Assembly (NCBI GenBank): GCA_965153355.1
Contig: OZ231126.1
Span: 108,066,001-108,130,000, forward strand
DNA: 64,000 nucleotides
From: Flaccisagitta enflata
Taxonomy: Eukaryota; Chaetognatha; Sagittoidea; Aphragmophora
Direction of reading: 5' to 3'
In this document: positions 25,519 to 35,506 of the stretch, piece by piece
Layout of the letters: each line of letters begins with the position of its first letter
Position numbering within the stretch: position 1 is the first letter of the stretch
Notes under the pieces: model-generated
Seen by the model: the letters and a program-made list of their open reading frames with translations, nothing else
Told to the model about the DNA's origin: nothing
The model's database searches: none
Made by a program: the position numbers and the translations under genes

Positions 25519-26191
25519 AGATGTGTCCTTGCATCTCTATAATAGGCTGTGTCTGTTGGTTGGTCAGTCGGTCGGTTGGTCGGTTGGTTGGTCGGTTGGT
25601 AACACATTCTTTAAATACATCAAAATCAAGCCTTTTTAGTCGCGTGCTTTGCGACTCTACACCCCGCTTTGTCGGTCGGTCGGTCGGTCGGTCGGTTGGT
25701 CGGTCCCCTTTATACTTTTTCAGCGTTTTTTGGGTTCTTGGGCTCACAGCTCCTTCCCAAATGCCAGTATAAGTCATTCTAAGTCATCCTAAGTCATTTT
25801 AAGTCATTCTAAGTCATTTTTAGTCATATTGAGTCTTATTAAGTCACCTAAGTCAATAAGGTCAATATGGTCAATAAAGTCATTTTAAGTCATTTTAAGG
25901 GGTTATCCGTGTCACCTTGAGTCATTTAAAGTCAATTTAAGTCATCTTATGCTATTTATGTCCTGCACGCGATTTATAGGTGTTGGCCTTGTTTCAACAG
26001 AAAAGTGGTTCTGATCCAGTAAAAGAAGCATACATCTGATAATTCATTAATTGAATTATTCAATCATTCACAAATGACTTTAATTCATAAAAGAAAACAT
26101 TCATTCATAAAAAACGTTCATTCATGAAAAATATTCATTCTTAAAAACATTCATTCAAAAAGGACGCATCGTTGACCTACTTGGCCTTGTT
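25519..26191 (+). mobile_element. Hairpin-ended repeat, second subfamily (outer copy)
   Basis: It starts with the hairpin AGATGTGTCCTTGCATCT, then AGGCTGTGTC and GGTC/GGTT tetranucleotides, then GTAACACATTC. The far end GACCTACTTGGCCTTGTT is at 26174-26191. It is interrupted by a first-subfamily copy (25637-25993) and by an ATTCATTAAA-type array (about 26040-26160). Related ends are seen at 53782 and 54203-54328. Confidence 0.6.
25637..25993 (+). mobile_element. Hairpin-ended (GGTC)n repeat, first subfamily (nested copy)
   Basis: It starts TAGTCGCGTGCTTTGCGACT, then CTACACCCCGCTTTGTCGGT and a (GGTC)n tract, carries a TAAGTCATTC-type decanucleotide array (about 25770-25960), and ends TAGGTGTTGGCCTTGTT. 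Confidence 0.75.
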
Positions 26192-26274
26192 CATAGTATT
26201 ATATCAAAAACATAATTGATTCATTCTAAAACACCCAGTAGCTTCTTTCATTTTTACCAATTATGTTTTTTTTT

Positions 26275-26505
26275 TAGTTGCGTGCACGCGACTCTACAAC
26301 CCACTTTATCCATTGGTTGGTCGGTTAGTCGGTCGGTCGGTTAGTCGGTCGGTTGGTTGGTCAGTTGGTCGATCGGTCACAATTACCTTTTTTTTATGAT
26401 TTTATTTTTTTGACCTCACTGCTCCTGCCCAAATGATCAGGTGACCTTGAAAATGGCCCCTGCCCACCTGCACGTGAATTTGGTAGTGGTGTATCATGCC
26501 TTGTT
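26275..26505 (+). mobile_element. Hairpin-ended (GGTC)n repeat, first subfamily
   Basis: It starts TAGTTGCGTGCACGCGACTC, then CTACAACCCACTTTATCC and GGTC/GGTT tetranucleotides, then CTGCTCCTGCCCAAATG and CCCCTGCCCACC, ending in CATGCCTTGTT. Confidence 0.75.
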
Positions 26506-27400
26506 TATTTTTATATCAATTTTATACCTTTAGTCAAAGGTGTTCATCAAAGTATTATCATTATGTTTTTTCCATTTGAAAAGTATTCATTTTTATTACT
26601 CAGGATTCTTGTGAATCAAGTACTATTGAAATTGAAGTTCTTCTACGTTTAAAAGATAAGATGAGTTAATATAGGCTTTATATAGTGAATGTGGTAATGA
26701 AGGAAGCAAGGAAGCGAAGCCGAAGCAAAGTCGGTGTCAGGAAATAAGAATCGAAACGGAATGTTAGAAGCGAGTTTTGCACTCAACTGTTTAAGGTAGT
26801 TTTAGTTTTAAAAAATTTCAACTAGTTTTAAGCGAAGTTTTAAGCAAAAAAATTTTGAAAATGGAAGCGGAAGCGGAAGCGGTCCAAAAATTTGGCGCTT
26901 CCACATCACTAATTACAACGTTATGCAAATTAGGGGCAAAACCGCGTTTTTCAAGAGAACAAAAGATGACAGTTATTTGAAAAAAGAAAAACGGTGAAGA
27001 CATTAAAATGAATAACCCCATGATGTCCTAGCATTATATTCTCATAGATTAATGTTTTGCATATTGACACACCCGAGTATAACATAGGGCGAAAAACGTC
27101 TTTTGTTTGCTTAAACGCAGCTAGTTTTTGAAACTTTCAGCAGAGGCCATAACAGGTAGAAGCTATTTGACTGAAGCTGGAAAAAAATGAGCAACAAAGC
27201 CGTAACAAAAAGCTCGATCGGGTCCTGTATACTTTGTTACAAAACCATGCACCGCATTCTGGGTCCTCAAAGAAATCAGTAAAAGCTTAGAAGCACCTTC
27301 GCCTCGTCTCATCAATTTTTATTAATTTACATTTTCACTACCTCGCCGCTGCCACGCTGCCTGAATTCCTTAGATCACTACATCCCGTCATTGTCGCGAG
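26506..27400. other. No gene seen
   Basis: AT-rich sequence with the GGAAGC stretch at about 26700-26905. Coding begins only at 27584. The composition becomes more balanced after about 27300. Confidence 0.5.
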
Positions 27401-27402
27401 AT

Positions 27403-27420
27403 TCTTGTACATATATATAG
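27403..27420 (+). promoter_or_regulatory. Possible TATA-like element upstream of the THUMPD3-like exon
   Basis: TGTACATATATATAGCTA lies about 165 bp before the ATG at 27584, within a region whose composition changes from AT-rich repeat to balanced sequence. The GC-rich stretch CCCGGGTTAGCGGCCCGGG follows at about 27465-27483. This is inference from position only. Confidence 0.3.
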
Positions 27421-27583
27421 CTACAGTCGATTTTATTCTTGGGTCGGTTTCTCTTTCCGTTGGTCCCGGGTTAGCGGCCCGGGTCATTCGCCTGTCGCGT
27501 GTCGACTAAACGCCTTAATTGACATAATTATATATAAGTATTAATTTTTAATTGCTCAGTTCCGCGCGTGGCAGAGAAGAGCG

Positions 27584-27764
27584 ATGACGGGAGGACCGGA
27601 TGCGTTGCCGAAAGAGGAGGAGGAGGAGGATGGAGAGGAGGATCTCTGGTGCACGATCGAAGCGACCGTCGTAAGCGGATTCGAAACCGTCGCTGCTCAA
27701 GAGATCGAAACCAAGTTAGGCGTCATACCAATCCCGCTTTACCACGACTATGACATGTTTAAAG
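27584..27764 (+). CDS. THUMPD3: THUMPD3-like tRNA methyltransferase, first coding exon
   Basis: Sixty complete codons from ATG to a donor site (AAAG followed by GTAAAT at 27765). After an acidic stretch of consecutive Glu residues the peptide reads CTIEATVVSGFETVAAQEI and ETKLG. This matches my knowledge of the N-terminus of animal THUMPD3, where a conserved hydrophobic-T-x-A-T-V-x-x-G-F-E-x-x-A-A-x-E segment precedes the THUMP domain. THUMPD3 with TRMT112 forms N2-methylguanosine in tRNAs; the THUMP domain binds RNA and the Rossmann-fold methyltransferase lies further C-terminal. Only the N-terminal part is here. The exon ends in phase 1. The next exon (beginning around a GKIYF-type strand in relatives) was not found to the right, so intron 1 would be long or the gene is broken. 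An overlapping frame starting at a GTG (27568) is a shadow. Confidence 0.7.
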
Positions 27765-28140
27765 GTAAATTTAAATCAGAGCCACAGGTAAGGTCGTGAA
27801 GGCCGGCTAGTGTGCGCGCATATTAAAAGATTAAAAGGAAAGGCGTGACGAACAGACGGTATGTATTCGGGGGAGGAGGGGGGGCGGGTTGGATAGGTTG
27901 CTGTTGAGAATGCATTCTTGGTTTGTTATCTGCAAAGAAATGTCAAAAAAGACAGAGAAAAATGAGTCAACGGTAATACCCTAATGACTCTTGGCATAGT
28001 AAACGGTCCGTCTGTCGGAACTTGTCTGCAATATCAAGGGGAACGCCCCTGACATTGCCATCAGCAGCGGAAACAATGTTTTTTTTTTAAAGGAGTATAA
28101 CGAAACATCAAGATAAAAATCAACAAAATATGTACATATG

Positions 28141-28142
<2 letters not shown>
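27765..28142. other. Presumed start of THUMPD3-like intron 1; no gene seen
   Basis: Begins with GTAAATTT. Contains a G-run near 27870-27883 and a T-run near 28079-28089, with no recognisable coding. Confidence 0.5.

Positions 28143-28228
<86 letters not shown>
28143..28228. repeat. (GA)n microsatellite
   Basis: About 86 bp of pure GA repeats. Confidence 0.95.
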
Positions 28229-28386
28229 AAGGGAGCTAATAAGAAAAATCCATCATAAACCCCATGTTTGTGAGAGCGATTACGTAAACGAGAGTAAAAA
28301 TGTATCCAGCGAACGCGATACCTAATCCATCAATGAGTAGTAGAGAATAAAACTAGCGATTTCTAGATAAGACAAAAATAGGGAAA

Positions 28387-28488
28387 GAGAAAAAATAAAT
28401 GAACTGCGTTTTTATAGTGGTCGACGCTCCACTAAAAGAGAAAAAATAAATGTACTGCGTTTTTATAGTGGTCGACGCTCCACTAAAC
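28387..28488 (-). repeat. Two tandem ~51-bp repeats at the LINE 3' end
   Basis: The block containing CTGCGTTTTTATAGTGGTCG and ACGCTCCACTAAA is repeated twice in tandem just beyond the RT stop codon of the minus-strand LINE. On the minus strand each copy has an AGTGG...CCACT hairpin. Short tandem repeats at the 3' terminus are typical of CR1/L2-type LINEs, so this probably marks the LINE's 3' tail. Confidence 0.7.
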
Positions 28489-28503
28489 GTTTGTCTGTAT
28501 GGT

Positions 28504-29655
28504 CTATCGTGAAGAGGCACATGAACGGCACTTTCGAACGTTGCAGGTAAAATCGTGATACGGCATTAGTAAGTCCGACTTAGACTTCTCTTTGAAAGTT
28601 GCAATACTAACAGATTCCTTTAACGGTAAAGAAAGAGAATTCCAATATCTGGGGGCAATGTTTTTTATCGATCTATTATCTGAATGGCTAACAAAAAAGT
28701 TACTTCTTGCCCCTCTAGTTAAGTAATCATGATCTGCCTTACTTATCATAGAGGCCATTAAACCTGGTAGCATACCCTTGGATAACTTATAAGAAAAAAT
28801 CCTTACACTCTGAGCAAATAGATCATCTATCTTGAGAGTCGCCAATTCGGCGAAAAGTGGGTCCGCATGGGAGATCCAGTCAGCACCACATATGATTCTC
28901 ACCAAACTTTTCTGAAGGGTCAGTATCCGATCCCTTAACCCAATGTTTCTATCCCCCTTAAAGTTTCCCCAATTAATCAAACAGTATTGAAGATGGGGCA
29001 GGACCATTGTATTATACAAAAGAAAAAGTTGGGGTCTGTCCATGAATCCCCTGGCTCGTGCAATTATTCCTACTGTTTGACTTATCTTTGACACAATCTT
29101 ATTAATGTGAACCCGCCAGGAGATCTCCTTATCAATAAAGACCCCTAGGAACTTTGAATTTTCGACTTCACGTATCGGCTTACCATCTATTCTAATATCC
29201 CACCCAGCCCTGGTTAGGTTTTTCTTAGGTTTGCTGAAATCTAAAAATTCAGTTTTATCATAGTTTAAAGTAAGCTTATTGTGCGCAAACCAATCCGATA
29301 ACCTACCCAATTCTGAATTTATCCCCCTTAGAAGACTATCCCCATTTTTATTTGAAGCAAAAAGATTAGTATCATCCGCGAAAAGGATGTATCTAAAATA
29401 AGCCGATGCTGCTGAGAGGTCGTTGATATACAGAAGAAAGAAAAGAGGCCCCAATATGCTGCCTTGTGGAACCCCTACAAGAACTTCCCTGTGGGAAGAT
29501 TCAGAGGGTCCAAAGACGACATATTGCACCCGGTTACTGAGATAGCTTTTTATAAGTTCCAGGGGCAACCCTCTTATTCCTAGATGTTCCATCTTAGCTA
29601 AAAGAATAGAATGGTCCACTGTATCAAAGGCTTTCTTAAAGTCTACAAATACCCC
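28504..29655 (-). pseudogene. 5'-truncated non-LTR retrotransposon, reverse transcriptase
   Basis: One open frame of about 380 codons without a stop. It reads VDFKKAFDTVDHS (RT motif A), VPQGSILGPLFFLLYINDL (motif B region), ILFADDTNLF (catalytic motif C, F-A-D-D) and the downstream thumb-like region ending in a Lys/Arg/Cys-rich tail. These are the hallmarks of Jockey/CR1-superfamily LINEs. The endonuclease and the N-terminal part of RT are missing: the frame starts abruptly at about 29655 inside BEL/Pao sequence. I interpret this as a 5'-truncated insertion into the older BEL/Pao copy. The intact frame suggests it is fairly recent, but without its 5' part it cannot be autonomous. The first ATG (29619) is internal, not a natural start. 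Confidence 0.85.
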
Positions 29656-30041
29656 TCAGCAGTGCTTACCTTCTTCCCATGCTTGTCGGATATTCTCAAC
29701 CAGTCATGTGCGATGTCGGCGTTTTCCAATCGGCTGCCGACGCGAAGGATACCGTCGTCGTTGATGAAAGGATTCAATTTCCGCATCTCCTTATTCTTTA
29801 TGATGAAGTCATGACGGCTTTCTGGTTTAAAGACTTTTCCCAACTCCAGTTGTTCGAAGACGTCTGAATAATGATGCCGCTGCATTGACTTGACGAGCTG
29901 TTTGCGCGCCTCCTCCAAAACGTCTTGCGTCACTTCCGGTTTAGGAAGGAGATCCTTTGCTGCTCGTGTCGTAGCCCTTGAATACGCTTTCCACCTTTTG
30001 ACTGCGATGAGAACCATGTGATCCGCAACTTGTGCATCCAT
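29655..30041 (-). pseudogene. BEL/Pao pol: pre-integrase (H2C2-type) region
   Basis: Reads NPFINDDGILRVGSRLENAD, the conserved L-x-P-F-x-D-x-x-G-I-L-R-V-G-G-R-L block that precedes integrase in BEL/Pao pol. The integrase core is absent because the frame stops where the LINE begins (about 29655). The preceding sequence is helical and Lys/Glu-rich, as usual for the connection after RNase H. Confidence 0.75.
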
Positions 30042-30140
30042 TTTCCCCGAGCTGCTGCCGCAAGAAGTATTGCGTCAGCCACTTGACTTTCTTTTCACTT
30101 TCAACCACGCGAGCGGCGGCTTGTGCAGAAATAAGACACG

Positions 30141-30584
30141 TCAGGCTGTGATGTTCGTCTTTGGCCATTGATCTTCGGGAAGACGCAAGAATGCAGGACC
30201 ATGATGGAATTGACGCCATTTTTCGGCTTCATGGGCATGGATGCCACGACTGCAGTGGTCAGCTGGGTTGTTTGACGAATCAACCCAACGCCACTGCAGC
30301 GGATCCGACCCACTATGGATCTTGGAGAGACGATTGGCGAAGAATACAGGCCTTGTTTTTGCCGGATTGTAGATCATCTTCAGTGAGTTGATCGGACCAA
30401 AATCTGGCGAGCAAGGATTGTCCAAGTTGATGGTCCTTCCGACGAAGCGTTTGAGCTGCACTGCTTTTTCTGCGGATGTAATCTGCGACTGGGTGAACAC
30501 CTGTTTCACTTGATGACCACGTTTTGGATTGAGTGAGATGACGGACTGAGATTTGGAAGCAGGGTAAATGTGAACGTCTCCCAT
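30141..30584 (-). pseudogene. BEL/Pao pol: RNase H end and connection
   Basis: Includes FFANRLSKIHSGSDPLQWRW followed by VDSSNNPADHCSRGI, a W near 30230 and the GPAFL/WP segment. This is the canonical order N-R-x-x-x-I, then W-x-W/Y-V, N-P-A-D-x-x-S-R-G, then G-P-x-F-L and W-P of BEL/Pao. The frame is separated from its neighbours by frameshifts. Confidence 0.8.
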
Positions 30585-30599
30585 CTCTGGATTGAAACA

Positions 30600-31403
30600 A
30601 TGATCGATATGCTGCTCCCATATCTAGCCTTTTGAGCCACTTATCATAAAGAATTTGAAATTTGACTTCACAATGTCACTGTTATCTGACGCCATTCTGA
30701 CGTCCAATTGGTATTGTTGTGAAAAGAGGCCAAGATGAGAAGTGTAGCGGAAGAAAGATTCCTCGACGCTCTCTTCAAAGGGTAAAGATCATCCCACTAC
30801 CTGTGGGTGGCAGAGTTGAAGATGTCGTCTGCCGATGTATGCGCTTAGACTCCAAAATCCCAATGGATCATAAAGTTTAGCTTATGAGACCAATTGCAGT
30901 GTTTTGCTCTAAGAGTTTTGAATTCCTCGTCGCAGGAATGAAAAATAAGCGTCAACTACTTGAAGCTATGAGCATGCCTGTCGTCGGAGGCATCATGCTT
31001 GCTTATCTGTGAAGAGATAGGATTGGCACGTTGGATCTCCATCCATCAATTGCCGCGCATTACTGTTCCACTTCACAAAGATCCATCCCGCCTTCCTCCA
31101 TCGCCGCCACCATCCACCTTCAACTGCAATGCTTACCGTCGACAGAATCGCTTGCTTCCGTCGTAAACGTGGCTTAGCGAATGAGGTGTAAGCGTTGTAG
31201 AATGCTTGAGCCGGATTAGCAGCATGCTTTCTGGCAGTGAAGAGCAGTGGCGAAACCAAGCTGGATTGGCTGCGAAGGCGTGTGATAGAACAACAGATTC
31301 AAATAAGCACTCTCGTAAGTACGGTCTTTGGGCAAAAAGAATCTGAACAGATCAGCGTGCGTCCAGGATGGACAGATCTGGTGGAAGAATTTTTACTGTT
31401 ATA
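30600..31403 (-). pseudogene. BEL/Pao pol: heavily decayed reverse-transcriptase body
   Basis: By position this should encode the RT palm and thumb and the start of RNase H, but no frame longer than about 90 codons survives and I see no clear Y-x-D-D catalytic block. Frameshifts and probably deletions have removed it; the spacing between the RT start (31.4 kb) and the RNase H end (30.6 kb) is short for this family. Confidence 0.5.
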
Positions 31404-31634
31404 TCACACATAAATGATCTTCCATGGCAACGCAGCGAGATGTCCATCAGGCTGTTCATCAAGTTTGTTTGGACCTCCGACGAGCAAATCGTTGAGCGAT
31501 ATCCCGTCGGTCGTCGCACGCGCGCCATGACATACGCGCGTTTTACTGCGCAATTCTACAAGATGAAGTGGCAAATACCAGTGTGGCTTCTCAATGCCGT
31601 CATGGTCGTCGATACTGTCAATCTCAATCGCCAC
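31404..31634 (-). pseudogene. BEL/Pao pol: N-terminal reverse-transcriptase piece
   Basis: Reads HWYLPLHLVE, then TRVCHGARATTDGISLNDLL, then VGGPNKLDE. This is the family block W-Y-L-P-H/L-x-x-V, K-x-R-V-V-x-D-x-x-A, G-x-S-L-N-D-x-L-x-x-G-P-x-L at the start of BEL/Pao RT. The canonical Asp after the R-V segment is His here. The frame ends in a stop right after L-P-W-K. Confidence 0.75.
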
Positions 31635-32084
31635 TCCCGTCTCGTAAAACTTCTCGATTTCTAAAGGGCGCTCTCTCTCTCTTTCTTTATGAGAAGGCTG
31701 AATCCTGAAAACGAGCGAAAACGTTGATTTACAGAAACCTTCATCGCAGTCGGTCGTGTTTTCACTCTTCTCAGAATTTCCATGATTTTTAAGTGATGCG
31801 ACACTTCCGATTTAGGAGGAAGATCCTTTTCTGCAAGTGAGCAAAAATATGTCTTTTCCTCTAACCTTTACCTTGCTCTGATATTCTCTAGAGAATCGCC
31901 CATCTCCTCTTGCGAGGCGATTGATGATGCAAAGTCATAGTAGAAGATGCAGTCCAATGTTGCTGTTGAGGTGTGATTGTTATCGGATGCGATCGATACT
32001 TTGTCGTTGAGGACCGCGATCATCCCGTCATGATAAGTTGATCGATACTGAAATCTCGCCCTCTCATCCCCGTTTCACATACAG

Positions 32085-32533
32085 TCAGCAGAATAAACAT
32101 TTAAGCAAGTCACAAGAATCCTGAAGGCCATAAACTAGTTTCTTGAAACGACAATGGCATGCATGCGCCGCTCCGATGATCATCATCACACCGCCTTCAG
32201 CTTCCGGAAATTTTATATTTCTGATGTGAGGTTGGTCAGATAGGTCACGGAGAACAGGAAGAATGTCGCGTTCACTCGTTAACAAATCACCCACCAACGT
32301 GTCGTTGATGTTGGCGACATATTCCTCGTGGAAACCCGTTGCATGGTGAATGATGCGATGAAGCGATCCTCAGCAGCATGACTTCCCACAGTAATCGCCG
32401 TCATTTGCACTGTTTTTGTTGGGATCGGCAGACTGCGGATGACATTGGTACTGATCACGTCATGATCGGCGCCTGGGTCGATCATAGCGTAAATCGTCCT
32501 CTGCGCACCCGAAGAATTGTTTATAATAGTCAC
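32085..32533 (-). pseudogene. BEL/Pao aspartic protease region (frameshifted)
   Basis: Two overlapping frames (32279-32533, then 32085-32297) give YAMIDPGADHDVIS and, further on, a hydrophobic GVMMIIGAAHA segment, which correspond to the two strands of a retropepsin-like domain. The usual D-S/T-G active-site triplet reads D-P-G, so catalysis would be impaired even without the frameshift. Confidence 0.65.
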
Positions 32534-32615
32534 TGGAACGATCGGACGGACTTAGCATTCGTGAATGAAGAGACGGACCGCGACGTTGCCGTGCCATGCC
32601 AGTCATGCCGTGGCA

Positions 32616-33347
32616 TTAGGAGAAGAAGATTATTTCCGTTGGATTGGCTGCCTCCGCCGTCGACAGAGCTGTTGGTGCTGCTGCAGCAGCATCCTCTGAC
32701 TTTTTGAAGAAAGCTAGCGGTACTTTATTTCCCTGCTTATTTTCTCCCTTCTTCTCTTCCTTTTCTTCTTTCTTGTAGGTGCGTCCGTGGAGAATTGTCG
32801 CGTGCCGCTTCTTACAGGTCTGGCAAGTTGGTCTGTTCGCGCATCCTTTGGCGTTGTGACCTGGCGCGAGGCAGTGGAAGCAAAGACGACGAGACAGTCT
32901 TCTGAACTCCTCGCGATCCGCCCAACTCAGCAACTGATGACATTCTTCCGTTGATACATTCCACTGGCAGGCGTTGCTGGCGGTCAGAAGTGACTGCACT
33001 TTTTGCTGCCATTGGTCTGGCATCTCATATGATGATGGGCCTCTTTTCACTGTCGTCACCCAACTGCTGCCACTGATGCTGTTTGCAACTTGCACGCCTT
33101 TGTTAAGCTGAATCACACGCAGAGTCTCAATCATGTGGACCAAGTTGTCGAAAAATAATTGTCCGTTTTGGGCTGCTTCATGTTGCTTTTCCCAGAATTT
33201 ATCTGCAAGATGAGGGACCCTCTTGTTGAGAATCTCCTGCAGCAGCTCGTCACGATAGCATTGTTGCACTTCTCCACAGGTCTTCGCAATCTTCTTTGCC
33301 TTTTGCAACCTTGCAGACAAATTGAAATGCCTTGCATGGTCGGCCAA
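32616..33347 (-). pseudogene. BEL/Pao gag C-terminal half with zinc knuckles
   Basis: A 243-codon frame: a helical gag segment (ARLQKAKKIAKTCGEVQQCY onward), a central region, and then CFHCLAPGHNAKGC followed by CQTCKKRHATILH. The CX2CX4HX4C knuckle followed by a second Cys/His cluster with H-x-x-L-L-H-like spacing is characteristic of BEL/Pao gag. A Lys/Glu-rich linker follows. It continues the helical gag region of 33131-33787 after a frameshift. Confidence 0.8.
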
Positions 33348-33787
33348 CTGGATCTTTGCCTCCGCGATGATTTCGTTGAACAGCGCCGCCCAATGTTGCA
33401 GCGTCTTGCCATGAAGACGACGTCCATTTTTGCGAAGGCGTCGTCAATTTCTCCTCTTGCTGTCACTTCAGTTGCATCAATCGTCGAAGTTTCAATGATC
33501 TCCTTTGCCGGACCAGCAAACCACTTAAGGCAATTCAATAGATGTCCATTTTACGTCAGCCTTCATACTTCTCAACATCTTTGTTTCTCTTTCCACATCA
33601 TGAAATCGGTGGATGAAAGCTCCTGCAGAGGCTTCTCGGGTCTTGCTCTCTCCAATGCTTTGAGGCCGACCTCCCTTGCTCGCATGTTATCATTGTACGC
33701 CGCTCTTTCCAAAAACATGTCCAGAGCCGGATTGTTGGGCATCTGAACGTGGACTTCCGGTTGGCTTGAGCCATGATGATACTCCAC
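33131..33787 (-). pseudogene. BEL/Pao gag N-terminal half (DUF1759-like), frameshifted
   Basis: Frames at 33572-33787 and 33131-33538 encode helical segments such as LKWFAGPAKEIIETSTIDAT and LDMFLERAAYNDNMRAREVG. They are consistent with the capsid-like gag region of BEL/Pao elements, in which a conserved L-x-G-x-A-x-x-x-I motif occurs. At least two frameshifts separate it from the knuckle-bearing part. Confidence 0.6.
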
Positions 33788-35265
33788 ACGATAATCTGTG
33801 GGGTTGTTGGTGGCGTATTATTGACTTTGACCGGAGATCTCTTTTTGGTGGTTTTAACACTCCACCCAACTTCTTCTTGCTGATTCATTTGTTGTTGACG
33901 ATCATCTTGATGGAATCGGGGAGCATCAAAATCTTGGCGGACGTATTGTCGCTGTTGTTGTTCTTCTTTACGCTGTTTCTCCTCTGCTCTCGCTGCGGCA
34001 AGGTCAAAGTCTCTCTGCTGAATCTGCATAATGTCTCCAAACTATCCACTTCCTGCTGCAAACGTTGATTCTGTTGGATGACTTCCGCTTGAGGCGTTAC
34101 TAAGAGGCGCTTGCGCTACTTTTAGCGCCTTGAGGCTGCAATCCACTCATTGTCTTCTTTGGAGCGACTTTTCTTCTCTCCTTATCTTGCAGCTGCAACA
34201 AACCAACTTCGCGTCCAAGCATTTCCTCCTGCACCCTCTGCCTCCTGCTGTCGCCTCCATTGCATCACCTCCGCTCGCTGTGTTGAAGACCTTTTCCTCT
34301 TGATGGGGAAGATCAGTCTCCCTTCTAGCAGGACCCATCTGATTCTAGAAGATCACTTCCGGTGCAGTAGGGAGAATCGTTGCTGCTGGAGTCTGATGAT
34401 GCTGATTCTGATTTTGTAGCTGTTGTTGAAACCGTTGCTGCTGCCACTGTTGATATTGGAAGCTGCTGTTGCGGGTCAGGATGCTGTTGCTGTTCACTCT
34501 GCTGCTGCAGTTGATGCTGTCGCTGTCCTTGCTGCTGCTGCTGCTCCAACTGTTGCTGCTGCTGCATCGGCTGCTTGACGGACGTTTCTACTGGCTGCAC
34601 ATGACGTTGCTGCAAGTTCGAATTGAAAAGCCCTGGATTGAACTTTTTGAAGATAGATCGACGGTCTTTTGGCGGATACTGCGGCTGCTGCTTGTCCAGC
34701 TCAGACAGTTGTCAAACTACATCCTTTCTCTAAAAGCTCACCAATGCACTTAGTGGATTCAGGCTATTCCAGTGCTGTTTCTGCATTGTTGAATATCACC
34801 TTCTATCTTCTGTCGTTGCTGCTGCTGGCGAAAGTTACACATTTTGTCGTACAACTCTTTGTCTTCTTGTGATGAGCTTCGCTGTTGGAATCCCAATGGC
34901 ACCGCGATCGGCGCCTTTGGAGCTGTTGCTGCACCACCACCTTCACCTTCAGCCATCATGCGCAGTCGTTGTTCTGCAAGGCGTTGCTGTCTCTCTTCCT
35001 CTGTCTCTTCACTGACATTCATGCTTTTGACAGGATGGTCATTTGACGTTGGAGGATCCACTACCACCGCTGGGATCGCGGCGGAAGGTTGCTGTTGCTG
35101 CTGCCGTTGCTGTTGCATCTGTTCTCCTGAATCGTTTTGCCGCTGTTGTTGTTGTTCATGCTGCTGTTGTTGTGCCGGTTGATGTTGTTGCAGCTCTTGT
35201 TGTTGCTGTTGCTGCTGTTGCTGCTGTTGATCGTGTTGTTGCTGTTTTGTTGACTCACAAATCAC
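33598..35265 (-). pseudogene. Gln-rich N-terminal region of the BEL/Pao polyprotein
   Basis: Several broken frames (33598-34029, 34325-34615, 34759-35265) are dominated by Gln runs encoded by CAG/CAA, with Arg/Glu-rich helices such as EETEEERQQRLAEQRLRMMA. Complementary-strand frames are Leu/Cys/Ala shadows. The poly-Gln is largely mixed CAA and CAG, so it is a low-complexity protein region rather than a pure trinucleotide expansion. It may be a gag N-terminal extension; no globular domain is recognisable. Confidence 0.55.
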
Positions 35266-35506
35266 AATTGCCTGACCTGAGATTTGACACGTTGTGCTGA
35301 TCTTGTTGTTAAAGGGTGTTGGTGTTGCAACTGCTGCTGCTACAACAGCTCTTGCTGCTGCCCCGTTGAGCTACAGCAGTTTTCTGCTCCATGGTCAGTG
35401 GAAGTTGGCGGTGCTGTTGGAGGTGCTGCTGCATCTGCGATTGATGCTGCTGCTGTTACTCCTGTTGCTGCTCGCTATCCTCCTCTTGGTCTGTTGCTGC
35501 TGCATA

